Shown piece after piece: positions 1 through 6,109 of a stretch of 12,835 nt of DNA (positions within the stretch are counted from its first letter, which is position 1; each line of letters begins with the position of its first letter). A program made the position numbers and the translations under genes. Below the pieces are notes generated by a model. That model saw only the letters and a list, made by a program, of their open reading frames with translations, did no database searches and was not told where the DNA came from. The stretch comes from Oceanospirillaceae bacterium UBA1126 (GTDB lineage: Bacteria; Pseudomonadota; Gammaproteobacteria; Pseudomonadales; Balneatricaceae): contig DCAT01000083.1 of NCBI GenBank assembly GCA_002312935.1, positions 23,531 to 36,365 on the forward strand, written 5' to 3'.

Positions 1-98
1 TTGATTGTTGCATCAACAACAATATGGGGAGTGGAGTCATTGTCTAAAATCCACTCATGAAGCGCGCGCAACAAATAAGACCGGCTTGGAGTCATCAT
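1..98 (-). CDS. sspB: Stringent starvation protein B, ClpXP adaptor (N-terminal fragment)
   Basis: Only the first 32 codons are in the window; the gene runs off the left edge. The reverse strand reads MMTPSRSYLLRALHEWILDN followed by DSTPHIVVDATI. This matches the conserved SspB N-terminus, where TPxRPYLLRAxYEWLLDN is followed by a TPHLVVD-type segment. SspB is known as a homodimeric adaptor that tethers ssrA-tagged proteins to ClpXP; this N-terminal part forms the start of the substrate-binding fold, and the ClpX-binding tail lies outside the window. Two adjacent ATG codons (98-96 and 95-93) are possible starts. A GAGG at 110-107 sits 8 nt before the first, which I chose. The gene begins 14 nt after sspA, so the two are almost certainly one operon. 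Identity is secure despite the short length. Confidence 0.93.
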   Translation of the reverse strand, partial: MMTPSRSYLLRALHEWILDNDSTPHIVVDATI

Positions 99-112
99 CT
101 TAATGACCTCAA

Positions 113-742
113 TTAAAGCCGGATTTCATGCTCAAGCTCAGACAAACTTTCCTGAAAGCCTTCACGGGCAAAGATGCGCTCCATATATTCAAGCATAGGT
201 GCGGCTTGTAGTTCTGGAAGGTCTATACCCAACTGAGGCAAACGCCACAAAATAGGAGCAATGCAACAGTCTACCAAAGTAAACTCTTCACTCATGAAGA
301 AGTCTTTTTCAGTGAAAATAGGTGCCGTGGAGATCAGGCTCTCGCGTAACTCTTTTTGCGCTTCTACAATTTCCACTTCGTCATCCGAGGTCATAATGAC
401 ATCAGCAAGACGGCACCAATCACGCTCGATACGGTACATGTACAAACGACTTTCCGCGCGAGCAACTGGGTATACTGGCAACAAAGGTGGATGCGGGAAA
501 CGCTCATCTAAGTATTCCATCATCACGTTGGCTTCGTAAAGCACTAGATCACGGTCTACCAGAGTTGGTAAGCTGTTGTACGGGTTCAGATCTGCCAGGT
601 CTTCTGGCTTATGCTCGGCATCAACATCAATAATGTCAACGGTAACACCTTTTTCTGCCAAAACAATACGCACACGGTGGCTATAATGATTTGAACCGTC
701 AGAAAAAAACGTCATGGAAGAGCGTTTAGCGACTACACCCAT
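113..742 (-). CDS. sspA: Stringent starvation protein A, RNA polymerase-associated GST-fold protein
   Basis: This 209-residue protein is close in length to E. coli SspA (about 212). It carries an N-terminal thioredoxin-like half (SNHYSHRVRIVLAEKGV, then LNPYNSLPTLVDRDLVLYE and MEYLDERFPHPPLLPVYP) and a C-terminal helical half (SEEFTLVDCCIAPILWRLPQLGI). The family has a glutathione S-transferase fold but no known transferase activity. It binds RNA polymerase and sigma-70 and supports survival in starvation and acid stress. The surface Pro-His-Pro (about residues 83-85) that is important in E. coli SspA is present. I chose ATG 742-740 because GAGGTG lies 7 nt upstream (755-750) and the product then begins like its relatives. 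An in-frame TTG at 757 would add five residues but would put that ribosome site inside the gene. sspA lies behind petC's hairpin and is probably co-transcribed with sspB. Confidence 0.96.
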   Translation of the reverse strand: MGVVAKRSSMTFFSDGSNHYSHRVRIVLAEKGVTVDIIDVDAEHKPEDLADLNPYNSLPTLVDRDLVLYEANVMMEYLDERFPHPPLLPVYPVARAESRLYMYRIERDWCRLADVIMTSDDEVEIVEAQKELRESLISTAPIFTEKDFFMSEEFTLVDCCIAPILWRLPQLGIDLPELQAAPMLEYMERIFAREGFQESLSELEHEIRL

Positions 743-792
743 GGAGATACACCTCAATAATAAACGATAGCGCTAAGCGCCGAAAACCAAAC

Positions 793-835
793 TGCGATCT
801 AAGGCGTTCACCTATAGTGAACACCTTAGATCGCA
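793..835 (-). terminator. Long hairpin after petC, probable intrinsic terminator
   Basis: Two arms of 19 bases (793-811 and 817-835) pair with a single C/A mismatch in the plus-strand reading, which becomes a G-U pair in one orientation. The loop is 5 bases (812-816). Read on the minus strand the stem is followed by GTTTGGTTTTCG, a moderately T-rich tail. This fits termination of petABC transcripts 43 nt past the petC stop. Only about 50 bases remain between the hairpin and the sspA start. I see no convincing -35/-10 pair there (at best TATCGT at 769-764 with a poor -35), so partial read-through into sspA is possible. Confidence 0.7.
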
Positions 836-878
836 CTTAAATAGATTAGAGCGAGGCATTATACCTCAAAGTTGGCTG

Positions 879-1670
879 CTAATGGACGTCGCGCCAGTAT
901 TCCTTCTTCAGGAAGTAGAACAAGATGGTCATCATTATACAAAACAAGACAGCCCACAGGCCAATACGCTGACTGTCACTTTTATACGGCTTAGCCATAT
1001 AGGACATAAAGTTAGTTAAGTCATATATAGTGGCGTCAAACTCAGCTGGAGTCATAGACCCAGTACCTTCTGCTATAGAAAATATCTCACAACTCTGCTC
1101 AGTCATGGGTTCACCCGTTTGGGAATCCATAACTGCAGCACCGTGGAGGTCAACTATAGCCACATCGCCACATGTTTTAGACTGTACACCTTGCAACTCT
1201 GCCAACACATTTGGCATACCCACAGCTGGATATACCACGTTATTGACGCCGTATGGCCGGCTTTCATCAACGTAAAAAGTACGCAAATAAGTGTAAACCC
1301 AGTCGGCGCCCCTTAAGTTAACCTCGTTGGTTAAATCTGGTGGCGTAGCACCAAACCACTTAGCAGCAAGCTTAGGGTCCATGGCACTAGTCATCTGCTC
1401 ACCAATTTTCTGGTCACCAAAAATTAAATGTTCAGTCATCAGATCTTCTGGAATGTCTAAGTCTTCTGCAGCACGGATGTAACGCTGATACTTGGCAGTA
1501 TGGCAACCCAGGCAGTAGTTTACATAGGTTTGCATACCACGCTGCAGCGACGCTTTGTCTGTGGCGTCTGCTTGCATTGAGTCTAGCTGGATAGCTGGGC
1601 CAGCGCTGGCTTGTGCAAATACTGGCAGCAGCATCACTAAAGTTAACAAAAATAACTTTTTCATCATCAT
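879..1670 (-). CDS. petC: Cytochrome c1 of the ubiquinol:cytochrome c reductase (bc1) complex
   Basis: This protein carries the covalent haem that accepts electrons from the Rieske centre and passes them to a soluble or membrane cytochrome c. The 263-residue product begins with a Sec-type signal peptide (KKLFLLTLVMLLPVFAQASA). The haem-binding Cys-Leu-Gly-Cys-His is at residues 53-57. The probable sixth ligand is Met206, in GTGSMTPAEFD before the YDLTNFMSYMAKP segment. Cys167 and Cys194 could form a disulfide. A C-terminal anchor (about 236-254) ends in KKEYWRDVH, leaving most of the protein in the periplasm. I placed the start at the first of three ATG codons (1670-1668), which overlaps the petB stop as ATGA; AAGGGTGG just upstream is the likely ribosome site. 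The frame stays open upstream inside petB, but that extension resembles nothing in the family. It is the last gene of petABC. Confidence 0.96.
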   Translation of the reverse strand: MMMKKLFLLTLVMLLPVFAQASAGPAIQLDSMQADATDKASLQRGMQTYVNYCLGCHTAKYQRYIRAAEDLDIPEDLMTEHLIFGDQKIGEQMTSAMDPKLAAKWFGATPPDLTNEVNLRGADWVYTYLRTFYVDESRPYGVNNVVYPAVGMPNVLAELQGVQSKTCGDVAIVDLHGAAVMDSQTGEPMTEQSCEIFSIAEGTGSMTPAEFDATIYDLTNFMSYMAKPYKSDSQRIGLWAVLFCIMMTILFYFLKKEYWRDVH

Positions 1671-2929
1671 ACCACCCTTGCTGGAACAGGCTTCGTCACT
1701 TCCATGCGCGTATAAAACGGCATCAGTATGAAGTAAAGAAAATACAAAGCAGTGCACAACTGAGCCACCATGGTGCGACCTTCAGTTGTAGCCAGAGTAC
1801 CTAGGTAACCCAAGATCACAAAACTAACTACAAAAATACCTAACCAGAGTCGGCTCATCCAGCCTTTGTAGCGCATAGATTTAACAGGGCTACGGTCTAA
1901 CCAAGGCATCACAAACAAGATAGCAATTGCTCCACCCATAGTAATTACACCCAAGAATTTAGCGTCTAAACCAAACAGTGGGAAGGTAATCGCACGCAAC
2001 ATAGAGTAGTAAGGCGTGAAGTACCATACTGGCGCAATATGTTCTGGCGTCTTCAGTGAATTAGCCGGTTCGTAGTTAGGCTTCTCAATAAAGTAACCAC
2101 CCCCTTCAGGAAAGAAGAAGATTACCAAACAGAACACCGTCAAGAACACTCCCACTGCAACTAAGTCTTTAATCACATGGTATGGCCAAAAAGCAACACC
2201 ATCGACAGGCACTCCATTTTCATCTTTGTTTTGGTCAATCTCGATGCCATCTGGGTTGTTGGAGCCGACATCGTGTAGTGCCAAAATATGCAACACTACC
2301 AAACCAATAATAACCATCGGCAAGGCAATAACATGCAATGAGAAGAATCGGTTTAAGGTGATCCCCGAAATTAAGTAGTCGCCCCTGATCCACTGCACTA
2401 AATCTTCACCAACCACTGGAATCGCTCCAGCAAGAGATAAAATTACCTGCGCACCCCAGTAGGACATTTGGCCCCAAGGCAGCAAGTAACCAAAGAATCC
2501 TTCAGCCATTAACGCCAAATAGATGGCCATACCAAACAACCAAATAAGCTCACGTGGCTTTTGGTAAGAACCGTACATTAAGCCCCTAAACATGTGTAGG
2601 TACACCACAATGAAGAAGGCTGATGCGCCAGAGGAATGCATGTAGCGGATAATCCAACCCATTTCTACATCACGCATAATATATTCGACAGAAGCAAACG
2701 CCCCTTCCGCTGAAGGCTCATACGACATGGTCAGCCAAATACCTGTAAGTATTTGATTGACGAGTACCAGTAGAGCCAGCACACCAAAAACATACCAAAA
2801 GTTTAGGGTTCTAGACGCATAATACTTAGACATGTGGTCTTGCCACATCTGGGTTAGGGGAAAACGATCATCAATCCATCGAACAATACCACTTTCCGCT
2901 TTAGCGCGGTTAGGATTACCTACACCCAT
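1667..2929 (-). CDS. petB: Cytochrome b of the bc1 complex
   Basis: This is the membrane core subunit that oxidises ubiquinol at the Qo site and reduces quinone at the Qi site through two b haems. The 420-residue product is a full-length, unsplit cytochrome b with about eight hydrophobic helices. Haem ligands are visible as His98/His112 in the second helix and His199/His214 in the fourth. Other conserved segments are GYLLPWGQMSYWGA, the SLHVIALP helix, LHDVGSNNPDG and the Qo loop APVWYFTPYYSML. The Qo motif is PVWY instead of the mitochondrial PEWY. The second histidine pair is 15 residues apart, one more than in mitochondrial cytochrome b. The ATG at 2929 shares its A with the petA TAA stop, and the TGA stop overlaps petC, so the three genes are translationally coupled. 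Confidence 0.97.
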   Translation of the reverse strand: MGVGNPNRAKAESGIVRWIDDRFPLTQMWQDHMSKYYASRTLNFWYVFGVLALLVLVNQILTGIWLTMSYEPSAEGAFASVEYIMRDVEMGWIIRYMHSSGASAFFIVVYLHMFRGLMYGSYQKPRELIWLFGMAIYLALMAEGFFGYLLPWGQMSYWGAQVILSLAGAIPVVGEDLVQWIRGDYLISGITLNRFFSLHVIALPMVIIGLVVLHILALHDVGSNNPDGIEIDQNKDENGVPVDGVAFWPYHVIKDLVAVGVFLTVFCLVIFFFPEGGGYFIEKPNYEPANSLKTPEHIAPVWYFTPYYSMLRAITFPLFGLDAKFLGVITMGGAIAILFVMPWLDRSPVKSMRYKGWMSRLWLGIFVVSFVILGYLGTLATTEGRTMVAQLCTALYFLYFILMPFYTRMEVTKPVPARVV

Positions 2930-3525
2930 TATGCATTTCCTCCGTCTTCGCCAATAAGAATAATAGTGTCACTCTCGTAAAAATGTGGCGGAATTTCTAA
3001 ATTTGTAGGAGCGGGCTTACCTTTATATACTCGGCCCGACAGGTCGAAGGTAGAACCGTGGCAAGGGCAATAAAAACCACCTTGCCAATTCGCGTCAAAG
3101 TCGGTTGGAACTACCTCAGGACGGTAGGTTGGAGAGCAGCCTAGGTGTGTACAAAGGCCAATCATCACCACGACTTCATCACGTAACGCACGAGCTGCAT
3201 TGCCAGGTACATACTTTGGCTGCTTCGATTTAGCAGAATCAGGATCTGCTAAACTATCATCCAGCACTGCCAAATTTGCCAAAGCTTCTGCGGTGCGGCG
3301 AACAATCCATACTGGTTTTCCACGCCATGCAACAATTACTTGCCCACCTGGCTCTAACTTACTGATATCTGCCTTTACTGGAGCACCCGCCGCCCGGGCT
3401 TTTGCACTTGGGTTCCAAGAGGCTACAAAAGGGGTTAGTGCACTTACACCACCAACACCGCCCACAACTAGGGATGCACCGACTAATACGCGACGTCGAG
3501 TCGGATTTTCGACTTCATTACTCAT
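2929..3525 (-). CDS. petA: Rieske iron-sulfur protein of the bc1 complex
   Basis: This subunit carries the 2Fe-2S cluster that takes the first electron from ubiquinol. The 198-residue protein starts with a twin-arginine type signal anchor (PTRRRVLVGAS, then a hydrophobic glycine-rich helix to about residue 36). Twin-arginine export of the folded protein is the usual route for this family. Cluster ligands are in Cys125-Thr-His127-Leu-Gly-Cys130 and Cys153-Pro-Cys155-His156; Cys130 and Cys155 are the expected disulfide. Ser158, which hydrogen-bonds the cluster in bovine Rieske, is kept. The position of bovine Tyr165 is Phe160 here. ATG at 3525 has a GGAG about 10 nt upstream. It is the first gene of petABC, separated from rpsI by a terminator and a promoter region. 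Confidence 0.97.
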   Translation of the reverse strand: MSNEVENPTRRRVLVGASLVVGGVGGVSALTPFVASWNPSAKARAAGAPVKADISKLEPGGQVIVAWRGKPVWIVRRTAEALANLAVLDDSLADPDSAKSKQPKYVPGNAARALRDEVVVMIGLCTHLGCSPTYRPEVVPTDFDANWQGGFYCPCHGSTFDLSGRVYKGKPAPTNLEIPPHFYESDTIILIGEDGGNA

Positions 3526-3564
3526 TCAATGGGACTCCAGCTAAGCTGTAAAATTTCTGTTCGC

Positions 3565-3593
3565 ATTTTAAAGGAAAGGCACTAAATAGACAA
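3565..3593 (-). promoter_or_regulatory. Candidate sigma-70 promoter for petABC
   Basis: On the minus strand, TTGTCT (3593-3588) and TAAAAT (3570-3565) are separated by exactly 17 bases, matching 4/6 and 5/6 of the sigma-70 consensus. Transcription would start near 3558 and leave a leader of about 33 nt before the petA ATG. The position between the rpsI terminator and petA fits. The -35 lies inside the first copy of a 24-bp tandem repeat. This is read by eye only; no start site is known. Confidence 0.55.
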
Positions 3594-3623
3594 GGTTAAA
3601 AGGCACTAAATAGGTAAGGTTAA
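3576..3623. repeat. Two-copy 24-bp tandem repeat at the petA promoter
   Basis: Positions 3576-3599 and 3600-3623 are direct, abutting copies that share 22 of 24 bases. Each begins AAGGCACTAAATAG and ends AAGGTTAA, and they differ only at the two middle bases (AC in the first, GT in the second). The variable pair falls in the proposed -35 hexamer of petA: the first copy gives TTGTCT, the second TTACCT. The unit could be a duplicated regulator site or a small duplication by slippage; sequence alone does not decide. Confidence 0.85.
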
Positions 3624-3668
3624 TGCCTCAAAACGGCCCCAAATAAAGCCTTTTCTTTTAGACAAGGC

Positions 3669-3694
3669 AAAAAAAACCCAGCAACATGGCTGGG
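3669..3694 (-). terminator. Intrinsic terminator of the rplM-rpsI operon
   Basis: On the minus strand a perfect 6-bp stem (CCCAGC / GCTGGG, arms 3694-3689 and 3682-3677, 6-base loop) is followed directly by eight T residues (3676-3669). It starts 33 nt past the rpsI stop. Stem composition and an uninterrupted U-tract are typical of a rho-independent terminator, which separates the ribosomal operon from petABC. Confidence 0.9.
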
Positions 3695-3727
3695 CTCTTT
3701 TGAGTGCACCAAAATGATGCGATAAGC

Positions 3728-4120
3728 TTAACGCTTAGAGAACTGAGGACGCTTACGCGCTTTGCGTAAACCAACCTTTTTACGCTCAACTTCACGGGCG
3801 TCGCGGGTAACAAAACCAGCAGCACGCAAGCTAGGACGCAAGGTTTCGTCAAAGTTCATCAGTGCCCGAGTAATGCCGTGGCGAATTGCCCCAGCTTGAC
3901 CAAAACCACCACCGCCTTCCACGGTAATCTTTAGGTCGAACTTTTCAACTGTTTCTGTCAACTCTAGCGGCTGACGAACAATCATGCGAGCTGTCTCACG
4001 ACCAAAGTAAACATCCAACTCGCGGCTGTTTACAGTGATGGCACCAGTGCCAGGAGTCATGAACACACGAGCGGTAGAGGTCTTACGACGACCAGTACCA
4101 TAATATTGAGTAACTGCCAT
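3728..4120 (-). CDS. rpsI: 30S ribosomal protein S9 (uS9)
   Basis: The 130-residue product has the same length as E. coli S9. It opens with YYGTGRRKTSTARVF and contains the TVEGGGGFGQAGAIRHGITRAL segment. It ends in a basic tail, KKVGLRKARKRPQFSKR, whose last residues (Ser-Lys-Arg) reach the P-site tRNA on the 30S head in known structures. ATG 4120-4118 is preceded by a strong AAGGAG in the 10-nt gap after rplM. The two genes form the usual rplM-rpsI operon and are followed by an intrinsic terminator. Nothing is unusual in the sequence. Confidence 0.98.
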   Translation of the reverse strand: MAVTQYYGTGRRKTSTARVFMTPGTGAITVNSRELDVYFGRETARMIVRQPLELTETVEKFDLKITVEGGGGFGQAGAIRHGITRALMNFDETLRPSLRAAGFVTRDAREVERKKVGLRKARKRPQFSKR

Positions 4121-4130
4121 GATCGTCTCC

Positions 4131-4559
4131 TTACAGGGTCAATGCTTGTGGTTGTTGCGCTTGATGTGGATGCTCAGTACCGGCATACACTTTAAGCTTG
4201 GTGTACATAGCTCGGCCCAAAGGACCTTTTGGCAACATACCTTTAACAGCGAATTCAACGGTGCGCTCTGGAGCGTGATCAACCATTTTTTCAAAAGACA
4301 TAGAACGCAAACCACCTGGGTAACCAGTATGACGGTAATACATTTTATCTTTTGCTTTGTTGCCAGTTACACGAACTTTCTCAGCGTTGACCACGATGAT
4401 GTAATCACCTGTGTCTACGTGAGGCGTATATTCTGGCTTATGCTTGCCACGCAGGCGGCGAGCGATTTCAGTTGCCATACGACCCAAAGTTTTACCTTCA
4501 GCATCGACAACGTACCAGTCACGGGTGACGTCAGCTGGTTTAGTACTTACGGTTTTCAT
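4131..4559 (-). CDS. rplM: 50S ribosomal protein L13 (uL13)
   Basis: This 142-residue protein has the same length as E. coli L13. It starts MKTVSTKPADVTRDWYVVDA, carries the LGRMATEIARRLRGKHKPEYTPHVDTGDY core and the YYRHTGYPGGLRS loop, and ends VYAGTEHPHQAQQPQ. L13 is an early-assembling large-subunit protein. It is the first gene of the operon with rpsI. Its ribosome site is weak (AGG some 10-12 nt before ATG 4559). In E. coli the operon is autoregulated by L13 acting on the rplM leader, and the long leader here would allow the same, though I infer this only from position. The upstream promoter has a G+C-rich stretch after the -10, as expected for stringently controlled ribosomal genes. Confidence 0.98.
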   Translation of the reverse strand: MKTVSTKPADVTRDWYVVDAEGKTLGRMATEIARRLRGKHKPEYTPHVDTGDYIIVVNAEKVRVTGNKAKDKMYYRHTGYPGGLRSMSFEKMVDHAPERTVEFAVKGMLPKGPLGRAMYTKLKVYAGTEHPHQAQQPQALTL

Positions 4560-4747
4560 GTGAATAACCTATTTAATGGCCCAGTTTATTAGACCTACCT
4601 ATAATTATTGAGTTATTGCGCCACAGTGCATAAAAAATGTATCGAATAATATACAAAAACTCACACATATTGCCAATAACGTGCCTAGCAGCCTATGCCC
4701 CTAACAACCTTAAATGTAAACACTCAAAGCCAACACAGAAACTGCGA
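4560..4747 (-). promoter_or_regulatory. Long rplM leader, candidate L13 autoregulatory region
   Basis: About 188 nt separate the predicted transcription start from rplM and contain no credible gene. Nested pairing is possible: an outer helix between 4658-4663 and 4609-4614 (TGAGTT with AACTCA) and an inner helix between 4651-4655 and 4638-4642 (TGTAT with ATACA, 8-base loop). The outer-to-inner spacing is very unequal (2 and 23 nt), so the fold is tentative. E. coli rplM is controlled through its leader by L13, which makes a regulatory role plausible. I could not match a known leader motif by eye. Confidence 0.4.
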
Positions 4748-4753
4748 GGCGAG

Positions 4754-4783
4754 ATTATACAGGACAAACACGCCCTTTGTTAA
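4754..4783 (-). promoter_or_regulatory. Strong sigma-70 promoter of rplM-rpsI
   Basis: On the minus strand, TTAACA (4783-4778, 5/6) and a perfect TATAAT (4759-4754) are 18 bases apart. CTCGCCTCG follows the -10, a G+C-rich discriminator of the kind found in promoters repressed by ppGpp. The start would lie near 4747. An imperfect A+T-rich inverted repeat (4782-4791 with 4801-4810) lies just upstream and overlaps the -35 edge. It lacks a T-run in the minus-strand direction, so I do not call it a zapE terminator. Confidence 0.8.
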
Positions 4784-4829
4784 GCCTTAAAGCGAATGTT
4801 TTTAAGTCTTTTTGCATCTATTACGCTGC

Positions 4830-5984
4830 CTAACCCGCCACATGACCTCGAGCAAGGTATTCATAGGATTGCATTTCCTGTAATCGACTGAGCGTGCGCC
4901 GAAATACAAAATCCAATTGCCCGCCAGAATATAACTCCAACAAAGGCACCTCAGCAGAAATGATCACCTTTAAGCTGGCGTCATAACAGACATCTACCAG
5001 ATTAACAAACCGCCGTGCCTGATCTTCCATTCCTACTCTTAAGCAGGGTACATTACTAATAATTAGTCCGTGAAACTCACACGCCAGTTCTAAATAGTCA
5101 TTCTGCGAACGGGGCTTCACACATAGCTGGTCAAAGGTGAACCAAATAATGCCATCACTTTGCCGGATAAAAGTGAAATCCCGCCCATTGATATTCACGA
5201 TGCCATTTTCGTTGCCACTATCTGTCGATCGGGGCTCTGCTAAAACAGGCATTAACATGGGCACTAAGGCAGCAAAACTTGAGGCCAAACTTACGTCGGC
5301 AGCTTCATCTAAGGGCCAGTGGTAAAGCTCAGCCTGAGAAAGTGTCCGCAGACGATAATCCACACCTCCATCTACGTTGATAACTTCGGTGTACCCCTCC
5401 AGCAACGCGATAGCAGGTAAAAACCGCTGCCTTTGCAAGCCATTTTCATACAAACCCTTGGGCTCTATATTAGAAGTGGCTACCAGAACCACCCCTAATC
5501 CAAACAAACTGTCCAACAACTGCGCCAAAATCATGGCATCAGTAATGTCAGTAACAAAGAACTCATCAAAACAAATAATTCGAGATTCTTTTGCCAGTTC
5601 CTGGGCCACCAACTTTAGGGGATTTTTTGCTCCCGTATGCACTGCCAAGCGACCATGAACATGGCGCATAAAACGGTGAAAGTGGGTGCGCTGTTTGTTT
5701 TCAAATGGCAGGCACTGGTAAAACACATCCATAAGGTAGGTTTTCCCCCGACCTACCCCACCCCAAAAGTACAAACCTTTAATGGTTGCCTGTTGTTTAG
5801 ATTTTCCACCCATCCACCCAGATAGTCGCTGAGACCATTGAGTTGGGCTAAGTTTTAATCTCTCATCAGCACACAGATCTTCATAAAGTCGCTGTAAATG
5901 CTCAATGGCATTGGCTTGAGCAATGTCTGCAGAAAACCCAAGTTGCTGCTGGTCGTTATGATACTGCTCTATTGGTGAAGGCAT
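4830..5984 (-). CDS. zapE: AFG1-family AAA+ ATPase, cell division protein ZapE
   Basis: The 384-residue product matches the AFG1/ZapE family (E. coli about 375). The N-terminal helix-rich part (LQRLYEDLCAD) is followed by Walker A Gly-Gly-Val-Gly-Arg-Gly-Lys-Thr at residues 75-82 and the HFHRFMRHVHGRL segment. Walker B is RIICFDEFFVTD (Asp140-Glu141), with the sensor-1 like VLVATSN (Asn172) and the family stretch PKGLYENGLQRQRFLPAI. The bacterial protein is ATP-dependent, associates with the division ring and is needed under low oxygen or heat in E. coli; the mitochondrial relative aids turnover of respiratory proteins. ATG 5984 has no clear Shine-Dalgarno sequence, so the exact start is less certain. 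It is divergent from zapG and lies upstream of rplM on the same strand, without a visible terminator between them. Confidence 0.93.
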   Translation of the reverse strand: MPSPIEQYHNDQQQLGFSADIAQANAIEHLQRLYEDLCADERLKLSPTQWSQRLSGWMGGKSKQQATIKGLYFWGGVGRGKTYLMDVFYQCLPFENKQRTHFHRFMRHVHGRLAVHTGAKNPLKLVAQELAKESRIICFDEFFVTDITDAMILAQLLDSLFGLGVVLVATSNIEPKGLYENGLQRQRFLPAIALLEGYTEVINVDGGVDYRLRTLSQAELYHWPLDEAADVSLASSFAALVPMLMPVLAEPRSTDSGNENGIVNINGRDFTFIRQSDGIIWFTFDQLCVKPRSQNDYLELACEFHGLIISNVPCLRVGMEDQARRFVNLVDVCYDASLKVIISAEVPLLELYSGGQLDFVFRRTLSRLQEMQSYEYLARGHVAG

Positions 5985-6095
5985 ATATATGAGTCAAAAA
6001 AGTAGATAGAGTCAATTAATGAACGTGTTAGGTAATATCTGAGATGAACTAAAGAACTAATTCCATTACAATACTATCTTCTGGGACACTTTATT

Positions 6096-6109
6096 GAAAG
6101 GAGCTGCTG
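6096..6109 (+). promoter_or_regulatory. Ribosome binding site deciding the GTG start of zapG
   Basis: GAAAGGAG (6096-6103) stands 6 nt before GTG at 6110. It is the best Shine-Dalgarno sequence in this neighbourhood and fixes the non-ATG start. Confidence 0.8.

Noticed and set aside
743..792. Possible sspA promoter (TATCGT with TTTGGT or TTGGTT) and the small inverted repeat GCGCTTAGCGC
   Set aside because: The -35 options match the consensus poorly at any sensible spacing, and the inverted repeat is too short to interpret.
1030..1316. Two overlapping plus-strand frames inside petC
   Set aside because: They mirror petC, overlap each other and show no recognisable protein features.
3200..3544. 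A 114-codon open frame antisense to petA
   Set aside because: It is the reverse of conserved Rieske coding sequence, with no ribosome site or recognisable motif.
4119..4592. A 157-codon open frame on the plus strand, antisense to rplM
   Set aside because: It lies almost wholly opposite a certain ribosomal protein gene, has no family-like features, and its composition follows from the complementary strand.
4782..4810. Imperfect A+T-rich inverted repeat between zapE and the rplM promoter
   Set aside because: It has one mismatch in 10-base arms and no T-run on the minus strand, where zapE is transcribed, and it overlaps the rplM -35 edge. I therefore do not call it a terminator.
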